Positions 16,259-24,479 of a stretch of 50,157 nt of DNA are shown here, one piece after another. The stretch covers positions 1 to 50,157 of the forward strand of contig JAXHVB010000097.1 in assembly GCA_034189125.1 (NCBI GenBank), in the 5' to 3' direction. A model generated the notes under the pieces. That model saw only the letters and a program-made list of their open reading frames with translations. It was not told the origin of the DNA and searched no databases. The translations under genes and the position numbers were made by a program. This DNA is from UBA5862 sp002408105 (GTDB taxonomy: Bacteria; Pseudomonadota; Gammaproteobacteria; Pseudomonadales; UBA5862). Positions within the stretch are counted from its first letter, which is position 1; the number at the start of each line of letters is the position of its first letter.

Positions 16259-17638
16259 TCAAGCTCCGGCCTGGCACCGGGGTGGGGCGGTTAGGGTGCG
16301 CGCGAGTGCGCCGGCGAAGCGTGCCATGTCGGCGTCGGTGCGCATTTCAGTGGCGCATACCAGCAGGCAGTCAGAGAGCCCAGGGTAATCCGGCGCAAGC
16401 GGCACACCGCCGAGGATGCCCTCGGCCGCCAGTTGCGTGAGCACGGTGGCCGGGTCCACCGGCAGGCGCACGGCGGCTTCGTGGAAGTGCGGTCCGTCAA
16501 AGCGCACTTGAACGCCCGGGATGGCGGTCAGATGCCTGAGCAGCTGGTTGTTGGCATGGTGGCAGGCGGTCGCGACCTGGGCGAGGCCGGTGGCACCCAG
16601 CAGGGCCATGTGGATGGTTGCTGCGGTGACCAGCAGCCCCTGGTTGGTGCAAATGTTGGACGTGGCTTTGGACCTGCGGATGTGCTGCTCGCGGGCCTGA
16701 AGCACGAGTGTGTACCCAGGGGTTCCGCGGGCATCGGTGGCGCGCCCAATCAGGCGCCCTGGCATTTGCCGAACGAGCCGCTCGGTACAGCACATGAACC
16801 CGAACGATGGGCCGCCCGAAGCCATTGGAATGCCCAACGGCTGGCCGTCGCCGACAGCAATGTCCGCCCCGCTTTCTCCCCACTCGCCAGGTGGTGCGAG
16901 CACCGCGGCGGCGATCGGGTTGACCACCGCGATCACCAGCATCCCCTGCGCGTGGGCCCAGTCTGTGAGTGAGTGCACCGACTCGAGTCGGCCAAAGTAA
17001 TTCGGCTGTTGAATCACCAAGGCGGCGAAATCCAGGCCCTCGTGTTCGGCGAGCACCTCGGTATCGGTCACGCCGCTCGCGTCCAGTGCGAGGGGGACCA
17101 GCTCGATGTGCTGGGGGCCAACGATGGTCTGCGCCGCGCCCCTGTACCTTGGATTCAGGCTGTCGGCGACCAGCACCCGCCGGGACCGGGACCCCCGGTT
17201 GCCACGCACGGCCATCAGCAGGGCTTCACCCAAACCGCTGGCGCCGTCGTACAGAGAGGCATTCGACAGGTCCATGGCCATCAAATGGGCCATCATGCTC
17301 TGGTATTCGTAAATCAGCTGCAGCGTACCTTGGCTCGCTTCGGCTTGGTATGGGGTGTAAGCGGTCATGAACTCGCCGCGGGTTGCGATGTCCCACACCG
17401 CAGCCGGAATGTGGTGGTCGTAGCAGCCTGCGCCGGCGAAACAGAGGGTGCCCTCATCCTTGCGTGCCTGCGCCCCCATCCAGCGCAGCACGTCCATTTC
17501 GTTAAGGCCATCGTGCAAATCGAGTGGGGCTGCGCGCAGTTCACTGGGGATTTCCTCGAACAGCGCCGCCACCGACGGCGCGTCGATTCGGGCGAGCATC
17601 TGCCCGACCTCGGCTTCGGTGTGGGGAATGAACGGCAT
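16259..17638 (-). CDS. gcvPA: Glycine dehydrogenase (decarboxylating) subunit 1
   Basis: N-terminal-half subunit of the two-chain P-protein; forms the alpha2-beta2 enzyme with GcvPB. The 459-residue product begins MPFIPHTEAEVGQML and has FAGAGCYDHHIPAAV, TAYTPYQAEASQGTLQLIYE, the MDLSNASLYDGASGLGEA block, and ICTNQGLLVTAATIHMALLG. E. coli and Pseudomonas encode P-protein as a single chain of about 950 residues, so the split form is a lineage marker. Sits 9 bases after gcvH in the operon. Confidence 0.97.
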   Translation of the reverse strand: MPFIPHTEAEVGQMLARIDAPSVAALFEEIPSELRAAPLDLHDGLNEMDVLRWMGAQARKDEGTLCFAGAGCYDHHIPAAVWDIATRGEFMTAYTPYQAEASQGTLQLIYEYQSMMAHLMAMDLSNASLYDGASGLGEALLMAVRGNRGSRSRRVLVADSLNPRYRGAAQTIVGPQHIELVPLALDASGVTDTEVLAEHEGLDFAALVIQQPNYFGRLESVHSLTDWAHAQGMLVIAVVNPIAAAVLAPPGEWGESGADIAVGDGQPLGIPMASGGPSFGFMCCTERLVRQMPGRLIGRATDARGTPGYTLVLQAREQHIRRSKATSNICTNQGLLVTAATIHMALLGATGLAQVATACHHANNQLLRHLTAIPGVQVRFDGPHFHEAAVRLPVDPATVLTQLAAEGILGGVPLAPDYPGLSDCLLVCATEMRTDADMARFAGALARTLTAPPRCQAGA

Positions 17639-17647
17639 GGCCAGCGC

Positions 17648-18034
17648 TCAGCCTTCGATGGATTCGGCATAGGCCTCAGCGTCGAGCAGCTCGTCCAGCT
17701 CGGCGGCATCCCGCGGTGCGATGCGGAAAAAATAACCGCGTCCGTAGGGGTCGTTGTTGACCCACTCGGGGGCCGTATCTAGGTCCGAGTTCACTGCGGT
17801 GACCACTCCTGTGACCGGGGCGTAAATGTCGGATGCGGCTTTGACTGACTCCACCACGGCGACTTCGTCACCCGCCTTGACCTCGGTTCCGGCCTCGGGC
17901 AGCTCGACATAGACCACGTCGCCGAGTTCCTGCTGGGCAAAGTCGGTGATGCCGACACTGACCTCGCCGTCGTCTTCGAGGCGGGCCCATTCATGGGTGT
18001 TGAGGTATTTGATGTCGTCAGGCAGTTGGCTCAT
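17648..18034 (-). CDS. gcvH: Glycine cleavage system H protein
   Basis: Lipoylated carrier that shuttles the aminomethyl group between P, T and L proteins. The 128-residue product has YLNTHEWARLEDDGEVSVGIT and the lipoylation site Lys65 in VVESVKAAS, then NNDPYGRGYFFRI. The ATG at 18034 has GGAG about 8 bases upstream and aligns with the family start. gcvT lies upstream and gcvPA downstream in the same unit. Confidence 0.98.
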   Translation of the reverse strand: MSQLPDDIKYLNTHEWARLEDDGEVSVGITDFAQQELGDVVYVELPEAGTEVKAGDEVAVVESVKAASDIYAPVTGVVTAVNSDLDTAPEWVNNDPYGRGYFFRIAPRDAAELDELLDAEAYAESIEG

Positions 18035-18091
18035 GGGGAGGCTCCAAATGGCGGTAAACGGGTCAGGCAATGCAGTGGTTGCGGCGCGAGT

Positions 18092-19177
18092 CTACTCGAC
18101 CAGCGCCTTCCCGCGGCGGACGAAGCGCGGACGCACCACCCGCGCCTGCTGGAGTTGGCTGCGGATCTCGACTTGGATCGCTGTGTTGAGGTCAGTCGCT
18201 GCTGGCAGTCGCGCCAAACCGATCGAACGTTTTAGCTGTGGTGAATAGCCGCCGCTCGTGATCAGGCCATCGCCCGCGGGGGTCTTTACCAACTGCCCAC
18301 GGCGCAGTACCCCTTTGCCCTCCAATACCAGGCCCCGCAAGAGCCGCGCGGTGCCGCGCTCGATCACCGCTTGGACGGCGCTGCGGCCAATGAACTCGCG
18401 GGCTCGAGGTTCCAGGGCAACTGTCCAGCCGAGGTTGGACTCAAACGGGTGGGTGGTTGCATCCATGTCTTGCCCGTACAGGTTCAGGCCGGCCTCAAGC
18501 CGCAGGCTGTCCCGCGCGCCCAAGCCTGCTGGGGTGACGCCGGCCCGAACCAATGCACTCCACAGGTCGGCAGCGGCCTCGTTCGGCAGTAGAATTTCGC
18601 AGCCGTCTTCCCCCGTGTAGCCCGTGCGGGCGATGAACCCCGCTGAGGTTGTGGTGCTCTTGAACGGCCCCAGGGCGGCGACCGCCTGGGCATCGGCGGA
18701 AGGCAGTTGCGTGCACAGGTGCGCCACCGCTTCAGGGCCCTGGACTGCAATCATGGCGAGGTCTTGTCGCTCGTGGATGTTGACCGTGTTCCCGGCGTGT
18801 TTGGCAAACCAGGCGAGCATGGTGGTGCGGGTTGCGCAGTTTGCGATCACCCGGTATCCCCCGGCAAGGCGGTACACCACCAGGTCGTCGAGGATCCCGC
18901 CTTCGTGGTTCAGGGCGAGTCCGTAGAGGGCATCCCCGTCCGCAGCCAGTCGGTTGACGTCATTCGCGACGACCCGTTCCAGCAGGGTTTTGCTGCCCGC
19001 GCCAGAGAGGTCGAGCACCGTCATGTGGGAAACATCGAACATCCCGGCCCGGGATCGCGTGGCGCGGTGCTCCTCCAATTGGGAGCCGTAGTGGACAGGG
19101 AGCTGCCAACCGTGAAAGTCCACCAGCTTGCCCCCGAGGGCCACATGGGTCGAGTAAAGGGGTGTGCAAAAATCCAT
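18092..19177 (-). CDS. gcvT: Glycine cleavage system T protein (aminomethyltransferase)
   Basis: Releases ammonia from aminomethyl-lipoyl-GcvH and gives methylene-tetrahydrofolate. The 361-residue product starts MDFCTPLYSTHVALGGKLVDF and has GSQLEEHRATRSRAGMFDVSHM, NDVNRLAADGDALYGLALN, FIARTGYTGEDGCEI (folate-contact region) and RDSLRLEAGLNLYGQDMD. Length matches E. coli GcvT. ATG 19177 has AGGA upstream and overlaps the ubiI stop by the sequence ATGA, so translation is coupled to the ubiquinone gene before it. The downstream gap to gcvH is 57 bases. Confidence 0.98.
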   Translation of the reverse strand: MDFCTPLYSTHVALGGKLVDFHGWQLPVHYGSQLEEHRATRSRAGMFDVSHMTVLDLSGAGSKTLLERVVANDVNRLAADGDALYGLALNHEGGILDDLVVYRLAGGYRVIANCATRTTMLAWFAKHAGNTVNIHERQDLAMIAVQGPEAVAHLCTQLPSADAQAVAALGPFKSTTTSAGFIARTGYTGEDGCEILLPNEAAADLWSALVRAGVTPAGLGARDSLRLEAGLNLYGQDMDATTHPFESNLGWTVALEPRAREFIGRSAVQAVIERGTARLLRGLVLEGKGVLRRGQLVKTPAGDGLITSGGYSPQLKRSIGLARLPAATDLNTAIQVEIRSQLQQARVVRPRFVRRGKALVE

Positions 19178-20424
19178 CAAGGGTCCTGGTGTGCGATCTT
19201 GGTTGATCCGCCCATCGCTGGCGGCTGCAGGCCAGTGGCTTGGGCGCTCAGCCAGTTTTTCAACGGGCTCCACTGGTCCACCAGATCGAGCCCGCGGTTG
19301 CGCAACCACTGCAGCGGCAAGGACTCCAGACCAAAGGTCCGATACAGCCCTTCCATCGCGGCCATCAAACTCAGGTTGTGGCTTTGGCGACGCCGCTGGT
19401 AGCGCTGCAGTGCAGCCAGCGCGCCGGGTGCCAAGCCGCGGGCTTGGCCTTGCAAGATTTCTTCCGCCAGCACCGCTGCGTCCAACAACCCAAGGTTGAC
19501 CCCCTGTCCGGCCAACGGGTGAATGCTGTGCGCGGCATCACCAATGAGCGCCACTCGCGGCACCACGTAGCGCAGGGCATGGCACTGGTGAAGCGGAAAG
19601 CTGTAGCGCCGATCCACGGCTCTGATGCGTCCAAGTCGGTACTCGAATGCGCCGCTCAGGCTTTGGTCGAATTCATCGTCGCCAAGCGCCAAGGCCGCGT
19701 CCGCACGGTTGTCTGGTAGGGACCAGACAACGGAGGCGAAATGGTCGTCGCCGGAGGCAGCGGTCAGGGGCAGCAGGGCGAGGGGAGCGCCAGCCTCGAA
19801 CCGCTGCCAGGCGGTTTCGGAATGGGGTTCGTCGGTGCGCACTGTGGTCACGATGGCGCGCTGGCCGTAGGACCACTGACGGATCCGCATGCCTGCAAGG
19901 TCGCGTACCCGAGAGCGGGCCCCGTCGGCCCCCACCAGCAGTTGCGTGGAGAGCGACTTGGCGCCGGTCAGGTGCAAGCGAAGGCCTCTGGCTTCAGGCG
20001 CAGCGCGGTCCAGGCGAGCTCCTTCAATGACCTGAATGTTTGGCGCGGACTCGATGCACCGGGTGAGCGCGCTGCGCACCACATCGTTCTCGACGATGTG
20101 GCCGAGCTCGTGCACCCTCAGCTCGGCTGCGCTGAAGTGGATGCTGCCGGTGCCCTCACCGTCCCAGACGTGCATGTGCCGATAGGGGGTGGCGCGCCGC
20201 GCGGTGATCCCTTCCCAGGCCCCGCAGCGGTGCAGGATCCGCTGGGATGCCGGGCTCAGTGCGCTGACTCGGGGCGCGAACGGCCGGTCACCGAGTGGAG
20301 CAGGCCAGCGTGGCAGCGTGTCCGACTCCAAGAGGGCAATGTGCAAACCGCTCTCGCGCAGCAGCGCGGCCAGGCTCAACCCGACCAACCCCCCACCAAC
20401 GATGGTGACGTCCGGCTGAGTCAT
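19177..20424 (-). CDS. ubiI: UbiH/UbiF-family FAD monooxygenase, probably UbiI (C5 hydroxylase)
   Basis: Flavoprotein hydroxylase of the ubiquinone ring pathway. The 415-residue product has the Rossmann GGGLVGLSLAALLRESG at 11-27, a DG-type motif in LVGADGARSRVR, and the C-terminal FAD motif LIGDAAHSIHPLAGQGVNLGLLD. The C-terminal helix SLMAAMEGLYRTFG is like that of UbiI/VisC, supporting the UbiI rather than UbiF call, but UbiF cannot be excluded. ATG overlaps the ubiH stop by 4 bases (ATGA) and the stop overlaps gcvT likewise. The order pepP-ubiH-ubiI followed by gcv genes is common in gammaproteobacteria. Confidence 0.9.
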   Translation of the reverse strand: MTQPDVTIVGGGLVGLSLAALLRESGLHIALLESDTLPRWPAPLGDRPFAPRVSALSPASQRILHRCGAWEGITARRATPYRHMHVWDGEGTGSIHFSAAELRVHELGHIVENDVVRSALTRCIESAPNIQVIEGARLDRAAPEARGLRLHLTGAKSLSTQLLVGADGARSRVRDLAGMRIRQWSYGQRAIVTTVRTDEPHSETAWQRFEAGAPLALLPLTAASGDDHFASVVWSLPDNRADAALALGDDEFDQSLSGAFEYRLGRIRAVDRRYSFPLHQCHALRYVVPRVALIGDAAHSIHPLAGQGVNLGLLDAAVLAEEILQGQARGLAPGALAALQRYQRRRQSHNLSLMAAMEGLYRTFGLESLPLQWLRNRGLDLVDQWSPLKNWLSAQATGLQPPAMGGSTKIAHQDP

Positions 20425-21677
20425 TGGGCCCCCTGTCCATGCGTGGCCGCGTCAAAGTGCCGGGGTGGGGAGCAAAACGGCGACAGGCCCATGGTCCAGC
20501 GTGCAAAGCCCCGTTGGGCCGTGGGCAGAAATTCCAACGCCCCAAGCCCCATGGCACGGGCCCACCGCATGGGCAGCGGTTGGTCCGCGAACAGTTGTGG
20601 CAGGACATGGCTGAGTGTGGCGATGCGGGTTTGGTCGAGGGCGCGGTTCGCCGCGTAGGTCTGCAGCACGTCCAGCGCCCCGAGGGGGCGGCGCGCATCC
20701 CACTGTAGGCCCAGGGTCTCGGTCAGTGCCACCACGTCGCGCAGGGCCAGATTGAAACTCTGGCCGGCAACCGGATGCAGGCTGTGGGCAGAGTTGCCGA
20801 GCAGTACCAGGCTCGAGCGCACCTGTTCATTTGCTTGGACGCGGGCCAGCGGGTAGTGCGACCGCTCGCCAACGCGCTCGAACTCGCCGAGGCGAGGCCC
20901 GACCTGACGCTGCAAGCGTTCCAGGAATTCGGTGTCATCGCAGTCCAGGTGTGCGCGCAGCTGGTCGTCCGGCAAGGTCCAGACCAGGGCAGTCCGCCCC
21001 CGGGAAAGGGGCAGCAGGGCGATTGGGCCGCGGGGCGTAAAACGCTCGAACGCGGTGGCGGTGGGGGCGTGGCGGGCTTTGACAGTGGTGACCAGCGCCG
21101 ACTGCCGATAGCCGTGCCGGGTGAGCCCGATTCCCAGTGAGCTGGCCAGTGTCGAACGACCACCGTCGGCCAGCACCACCAGTTGGGCATGCAGGGTTTG
21201 GGGTTCTTCTCCAGTGCTGCACACTCGCAGCGCCATGCGCCCATTCTGCGGGCGCAGCTCTTCGACCTCTGACGGGGCCCAGTGGGGGATTGCAAGGGCG
21301 CGCATTCGCGCCCACAGGGCTTGGCCGAGAACGCGGTTTTCCACCACATACCCCAAGGCATCGGTGCCGGCTGCCGAGGAATCAAGCCGTGTGGCGCCCA
21401 ACTGTCCCTGGCTGCTGACGTGAATCTCACGGATGGGTGCGACGGTGTCGGCCAAGGCGGGCCAGAGACCCAGCTGGTCGTAGATGAGGCGGCTGCCGTA
21501 GGAGAGCGCGGTGGCGCGGCCATCGAAACTCGGGCTGGCTGAAAGCTGTTCGCTGGGTGGCGCGAACCGCTCCAGCACCAATAGGTCCAGGTCCGGGCAA
21601 CGTTCGCGCAACGCCACCGCCAGGCTGGCGCCGACCAGCCCACCCCCAACGATGACCAAGTCTGGATTGGCGCTCAC
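20421..21677 (-). CDS. ubiH: 2-octaprenyl-6-methoxyphenyl hydroxylase
   Basis: FAD-dependent hydroxylase of ubiquinone biosynthesis. The 418-residue product has GGGLVGASLAVAL near the N-terminus, SFDGRATALSYGS, a typical UbiH mark, LVVLADGGRSTLA, and a C-terminal FAD motif GNSAHSLHPVAGQSFNLALRD. The usual GQGFN reads GQSFN here. The start is GTG (21677-21675), overlapping the pepP stop as GTGA. The stop overlaps ubiI. Assigned UbiH from SFDGRATALS and from position directly after pepP. Confidence 0.93.
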   Translation of the reverse strand: MSANPDLVIVGGGLVGASLAVALRERCPDLDLLVLERFAPPSEQLSASPSFDGRATALSYGSRLIYDQLGLWPALADTVAPIREIHVSSQGQLGATRLDSSAAGTDALGYVVENRVLGQALWARMRALAIPHWAPSEVEELRPQNGRMALRVCSTGEEPQTLHAQLVVLADGGRSTLASSLGIGLTRHGYRQSALVTTVKARHAPTATAFERFTPRGPIALLPLSRGRTALVWTLPDDQLRAHLDCDDTEFLERLQRQVGPRLGEFERVGERSHYPLARVQANEQVRSSLVLLGNSAHSLHPVAGQSFNLALRDVVALTETLGLQWDARRPLGALDVLQTYAANRALDQTRIATLSHVLPQLFADQPLPMRWARAMGLGALEFLPTAQRGFARWTMGLSPFCSPPRHFDAATHGQGAQ

Positions 21678-23011
21678 CGGGCGCTGGCCATCCAGTGTTC
21701 GATGTCGTCGATGGTTTTGGGGGCGTTTTCCGTGATGATGTCGTGGCCGGAACCATTGACGATTACGTCGTCTTCGATGCGCACGCCAATGTTGTGCCAG
21801 CGGGGGTCGATGCCTTCCAGGTGCGCGGCGATGTAAATGCCGGGCTCGACCGTCAACGCCATGCCTGCCTGCAGGGTCCGCCAGTCACCGGACTGCTTGT
21901 AGCGCCCGACATCGTGCACATCCATGCCGAGCCAGTGGCCGGCACGGTGCATGTAGAAGGGTTTGTAGGCCTCACGCTCGATGAGTTCATTGGGCTCCCC
22001 CTGCAACAGGCCGAGGTCCAAAAGGCCCGCCGTGATGACTTCGACCGTTCGGTCGTGGGCCGCGTTCCAAGCGCTGCCGGGGCGGATCGCCTCAAACGCG
22101 GCGTGCTGCGCAGCCAGCACGATTTCATAGATGGCTGCCTGCTCGCCGCTGAACTTGCCATTCACTGGGAAGGTGCGGGTGATGTCCGCCGCGTAATGGT
22201 CCAGTTCGCAGCCGGCGTCGATCAACACGAGGTCGCCGTCCTCCATGCGCCGGTTGTTCTCAACATGGTGCAGAATGCAGCTGTTGGGCCCTGAGCCAAC
22301 GATCGAGGGGTACGCGGGCGCGCGTGCCCCCTCCAGGTTGAACGCGTACAGCAGTTCGGCTTCCAGTTGGTATTCGACCATGCCTGGCCTGCAGGCGGCC
22401 ATGGCGCGGCGATGGGCCTCGGCGGAAATGGCCCCCGCCCTGCGCATCTGGGTTTGTTCGGCTGTGGACTTCACGAGCCGCATTTCGTGCAACGATTGCT
22501 CCAAGGCAATGATTCGGCTGGGAGGTTCGGCGCCGCTGCGGGTTGTGGCACGCACCTGATCGAGCCAGCGCACCAGGCGCTGGTCGAACTCCGCACTGGC
22601 GCCCAGGGTGCAGTACACGGCAGTGCGCCCGCTGAGGATGCGCGGGAGGAGTGCATCGGCCTCGTCGATGGTGAAGGCCTGGTCGCACCCGAGGACTTCC
22701 GGTGCGCGCTCCGGGCCCACCCGCACGCCATCCCACTGCTCGCGTTCGGGGTTGCGTGGCCGGCACAGTAGCAGGTACTCGCCTTCTTCTCGCCCCGGGG
22801 CAAGCACCAGGAGTGCATTGGGCTCGGTGAACCCCGTCAGGTAGTGGAAGTCGCTGCTTTGGCGGTATGGGTATTCGGTGTCGCTGTTGCGTCGCTGCGG
22901 CGGAGCACTGGGAACGATGGCGATGGCGCCAGGCTCCATCGCTGCCATCAGTTGCTGGCGGCGGCGGGCGAATTCTGCGGGTGCGAAGGAGGTGGGGTGC
23001 AGTGGGGCCAT
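21674..23011 (-). CDS. pepP: Xaa-Pro aminopeptidase P
   Basis: Dinuclear-manganese peptidase that removes N-terminal residues before proline. The 445-residue product has an N-terminal creatinase-like domain (about 1-170, with YPYRQSSDFHYLTGF) and a C-terminal pita-bread domain. The metal ligands are visible: Asp in VLIDAGCELD, Asp in AADITRTFP, His in HRAGHWLGMDVHDVG, Glu in LTVEPGIYI and Glu in GVRIEDDV. ATG 23011 has AGGAA upstream; the frame stays open further 5' only as a shadow of ygfB. Usual neighbours ygfB (upstream) and ubiH (downstream). Confidence 0.97.
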   Translation of the reverse strand: MAPLHPTSFAPAEFARRRQQLMAAMEPGAIAIVPSAPPQRRNSDTEYPYRQSSDFHYLTGFTEPNALLVLAPGREEGEYLLLCRPRNPEREQWDGVRVGPERAPEVLGCDQAFTIDEADALLPRILSGRTAVYCTLGASAEFDQRLVRWLDQVRATTRSGAEPPSRIIALEQSLHEMRLVKSTAEQTQMRRAGAISAEAHRRAMAACRPGMVEYQLEAELLYAFNLEGARAPAYPSIVGSGPNSCILHHVENNRRMEDGDLVLIDAGCELDHYAADITRTFPVNGKFSGEQAAIYEIVLAAQHAAFEAIRPGSAWNAAHDRTVEVITAGLLDLGLLQGEPNELIEREAYKPFYMHRAGHWLGMDVHDVGRYKQSGDWRTLQAGMALTVEPGIYIAAHLEGIDPRWHNIGVRIEDDVIVNGSGHDIITENAPKTIDDIEHWMASAR

Positions 23012-23021
23012 GGCCTGTTCC

Positions 23022-23588
23022 TCAGTGCAGCTGCCGCATGGGCGGGGGCGCTTGCGGTGTGGGGCTGTTGCGGAATTCGAGGTACAGGGAGCAGGCGATG
23101 ACGCGCAGGTATTCGACCAGTTCAGTGAAGTCGGCTTCAGCGGCTTCGGTTTCTTCAGTCTCGGTGTCGATCTGGCTGATGGCCACAACGTCACGCAATG
23201 CATGTTGGAGTTCTTCGTCGATGCTGACAGAGTCGAACCCTTGGGCTTCAGCAAGGCCACCCAGAAAACCGCGGCACCACCCTGCCAATGCATCTAGGCG
23301 CTCGGAGAGGGCGATGTCGTCGTCTGGAAGCAGCAATTCGTAGCCCATGGCGATGCCGGTGAGCTGGTCGTCGATGTCGCTGCCCATGCGGGTCAGGACT
23401 TCGTTTAGGTTGGGTGTCTGCGGTTGAGTACCCTCTGGAAGGCCGAGGAACGCGGCGAGGGACCAAGGGTGGGGAGGCTGCGCCGTGCTGGTGAGGTGAC
23501 CGGTGACGTAGCCCTGCAACATCGACCCATCCAGGGGAAGACCAAGCCGGGACATTTCTGCCGATAAGGTGTCGTAGCTGATATACAC
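23022..23588 (-). CDS. ygfB: UPF0149 / YgfB family protein
   Basis: A 188-residue acidic, helical protein of the YgfB/YecA family. Family marks are the start YISYDTLSAEMSRLGLPL, LQGYVTGHL, the LDALAGWCRGFLGGLAE block and LVEYLRVIACSLYLEF, with a C-terminal MRQLH. YgfB in Pseudomonas aeruginosa has been linked to control of ampDh3 and beta-lactam tolerance; the molecular mechanism in other groups is unclear. Starts with GTG at 23588. First gene of the pepP-ubiH-ubiI-gcv run and divergent from the zapA unit. Confidence 0.93.
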   Translation of the reverse strand: MYISYDTLSAEMSRLGLPLDGSMLQGYVTGHLTSTAQPPHPWSLAAFLGLPEGTQPQTPNLNEVLTRMGSDIDDQLTGIAMGYELLLPDDDIALSERLDALAGWCRGFLGGLAEAQGFDSVSIDEELQHALRDVVAISQIDTETEETEAAEADFTELVEYLRVIACSLYLEFRNSPTPQAPPPMRQLH

Positions 23589-23647
23589 TGCGGTGCCTGA
23601 GGGTGAACCTGGGATTCAAGCGCTGTGCTGCGAGGCAATGGCCCGCG

Positions 23648-23676
23648 TTGAACAGCTTCGAGCGCGCCTCTATAGT
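23648..23676 (+). promoter_or_regulatory. Sigma-70 promoter for the coiled-coil gene, zapA and downstream
   Basis: TTGAAC (23648-23653) and TATAGT (23671-23676) with a 17-base spacer, both close to consensus. Transcription would begin near 23683, about 25 bases before the first start codon. It is the best-matching promoter in this part of the window. Confidence 0.8.
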
Positions 23677-23707
23677 AGCTCGACCCACCGCTGGATCGAG
23701 CTCAACG

Positions 23708-23917
23708 ATGTCCGAAGAACCCGAGCTGCAGGCGCTACAGACGCGCCTGGATCAGTTGACGCAAATGACGATAAATCTTATCAAAGAACGTTCTCGCATG
23801 CAGGCCGATGAAGCCGATTGGAAGGCGGAGCGCGTGCGTTTGCGAGACAAGCACCGTTTGGTCGAGCAACGGCTTGACGCCATGATCGAACGCCTCAAAT
23901 CCCTGGAGCAGCGCTGA
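23708..23917 (+). CDS. Small coiled-coil protein (TIGR02449 type) upstream of zapA
   Basis: A 69-residue, highly charged, helical protein. Heptad-like LQALQTRLDQLTQM, then LIKERSRMQADEADWKAERVRL and VEQRLDAMIERLKSLEQR point to a coiled coil along nearly its whole length. A small gene of this kind is conserved between ygfB and zapA in many gammaproteobacteria, annotated as the TIGR02449 family or as a ZapB-like protein. A cell-division role with ZapA is a context guess. The stop is 1 base before the zapA start. Confidence 0.85.
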   Translation: MSEEPELQALQTRLDQLTQMTINLIKERSRMQADEADWKAERVRLRDKHRLVEQRLDAMIERLKSLEQR

Positions 23918-23918
23918 A

Positions 23919-24233
23919 ATGCAGGCCTCTTCGCGAGACGTCTGCACGCTGCAAGTCGATATTCTCGACAAGCAATACCAGGTCAGCTGTCCAGCGGAAC
24001 AGCGCGAAGCCCTGCAGCGCGCCGCACGCCAACTGGACCAGCGCATGCGGGATGTGCGTGCACGGGGGCAGGTGATTGGCCTTGAGCGCATCGCCGTGAT
24101 GGTTGCCTTGAACCTGAGTCATGAGTTGCTTGAAGCGCAGGGCCGCGTGGAGGGCTGGCGTGAGGGTGGGCGTCGGCTCAACCGGCAGGCCGAGGACTTG
24201 CTTGAAGCCTTGGCTGCAGCCCTTGAGTGCTGA
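23919..24233 (+). CDS. zapA: Cell division protein ZapA
   Basis: Binds and bundles FtsZ protofilaments at the division ring. The 104-residue product has the ZapA N-terminal beta region (TLQVDILDKQYQVSCP), then EQREALQRAARQLDQRMRDVR and the helix IGLERIAVMVALNLSHELL typical of proteobacterial ZapA, followed by a C-terminal coiled coil. The gene precedes 6S RNA and fthC, an order conserved from E. coli to Pseudomonas. Confidence 0.95.
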   Translation: MQASSRDVCTLQVDILDKQYQVSCPAEQREALQRAARQLDQRMRDVRARGQVIGLERIAVMVALNLSHELLEAQGRVEGWREGGRRLNRQAEDLLEALAAALEC

Positions 24234-24245
24234 GCTGCTGAAGGC

Positions 24246-24254
24246 TGTTATACT
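24246..24254 (+). promoter_or_regulatory. Extended -10 promoter of 6S RNA
   Basis: TGTTATACT: TATACT with a TGn extension, placed 7 bases before the inferred 5' end of 6S RNA. No strong -35 at 16-18 bases upstream; TTGAGT at 24223-24228 is 20 bases away, which is too far for normal use. Confidence 0.6.
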
Positions 24255-24260
24255 CAACCT

Positions 24261-24448
24261 CGAGATCCTCCTGGGGTGTGGGTTGTGTCGGGGAAGTCCT
24301 CGAGCCGATAACTGTAAACCAGGGGATTGTCCGCGGGCGATGGTGTGCATGTCCGCATGACGGAAAGCCTGATTCGCTCCGATGATCACCGCCTTGAACC
24401 TTCGGGTTCAAGGACTCTACCGACGGCCCCGCCGCCGGGGGGGTCTCC
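24261..24448 (+). ncRNA. ssrS: 6S RNA
   Basis: Regulatory RNA that mimics an open promoter and sequesters sigma-70 RNA polymerase in stationary phase. Recognised by position (zapA-ssrS-fthC) and by conserved blocks: the AGTCCTCGAGCCGATA segment, the central bubble and GCATG region, and the CGCCTTGAACCTTCGGGTTCAAGG hairpin region near the 3' side (in parts). The ends are set by a 10-bp closing stem pairing 24262-24271 with 24438-24447 (with G-U pairs), giving about 188 bases compared with 184 in E. coli. Exact 5' and 3' ends are inferred from pairing and the promoter, so a few bases of error are likely. Confidence 0.93.
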
Positions 24449-24479
24449 AATTCCTGCACTGGCCAGCGCGCGCCGCGAA

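Noticed and set aside
18035..18091. Glycine riboswitch in the gcv unit
   Set aside because: The 57-base gcvT-gcvH gap is too short for a glycine aptamer, and no larger gap exists inside the run; the unit starts at ygfB.
23919..24233. Possibility that the small gene before zapA is a ZapB orthologue
   Set aside because: Length and coiled coil are similar, but sequence similarity to ZapB cannot be judged by eye; left as a TIGR02449-type protein.
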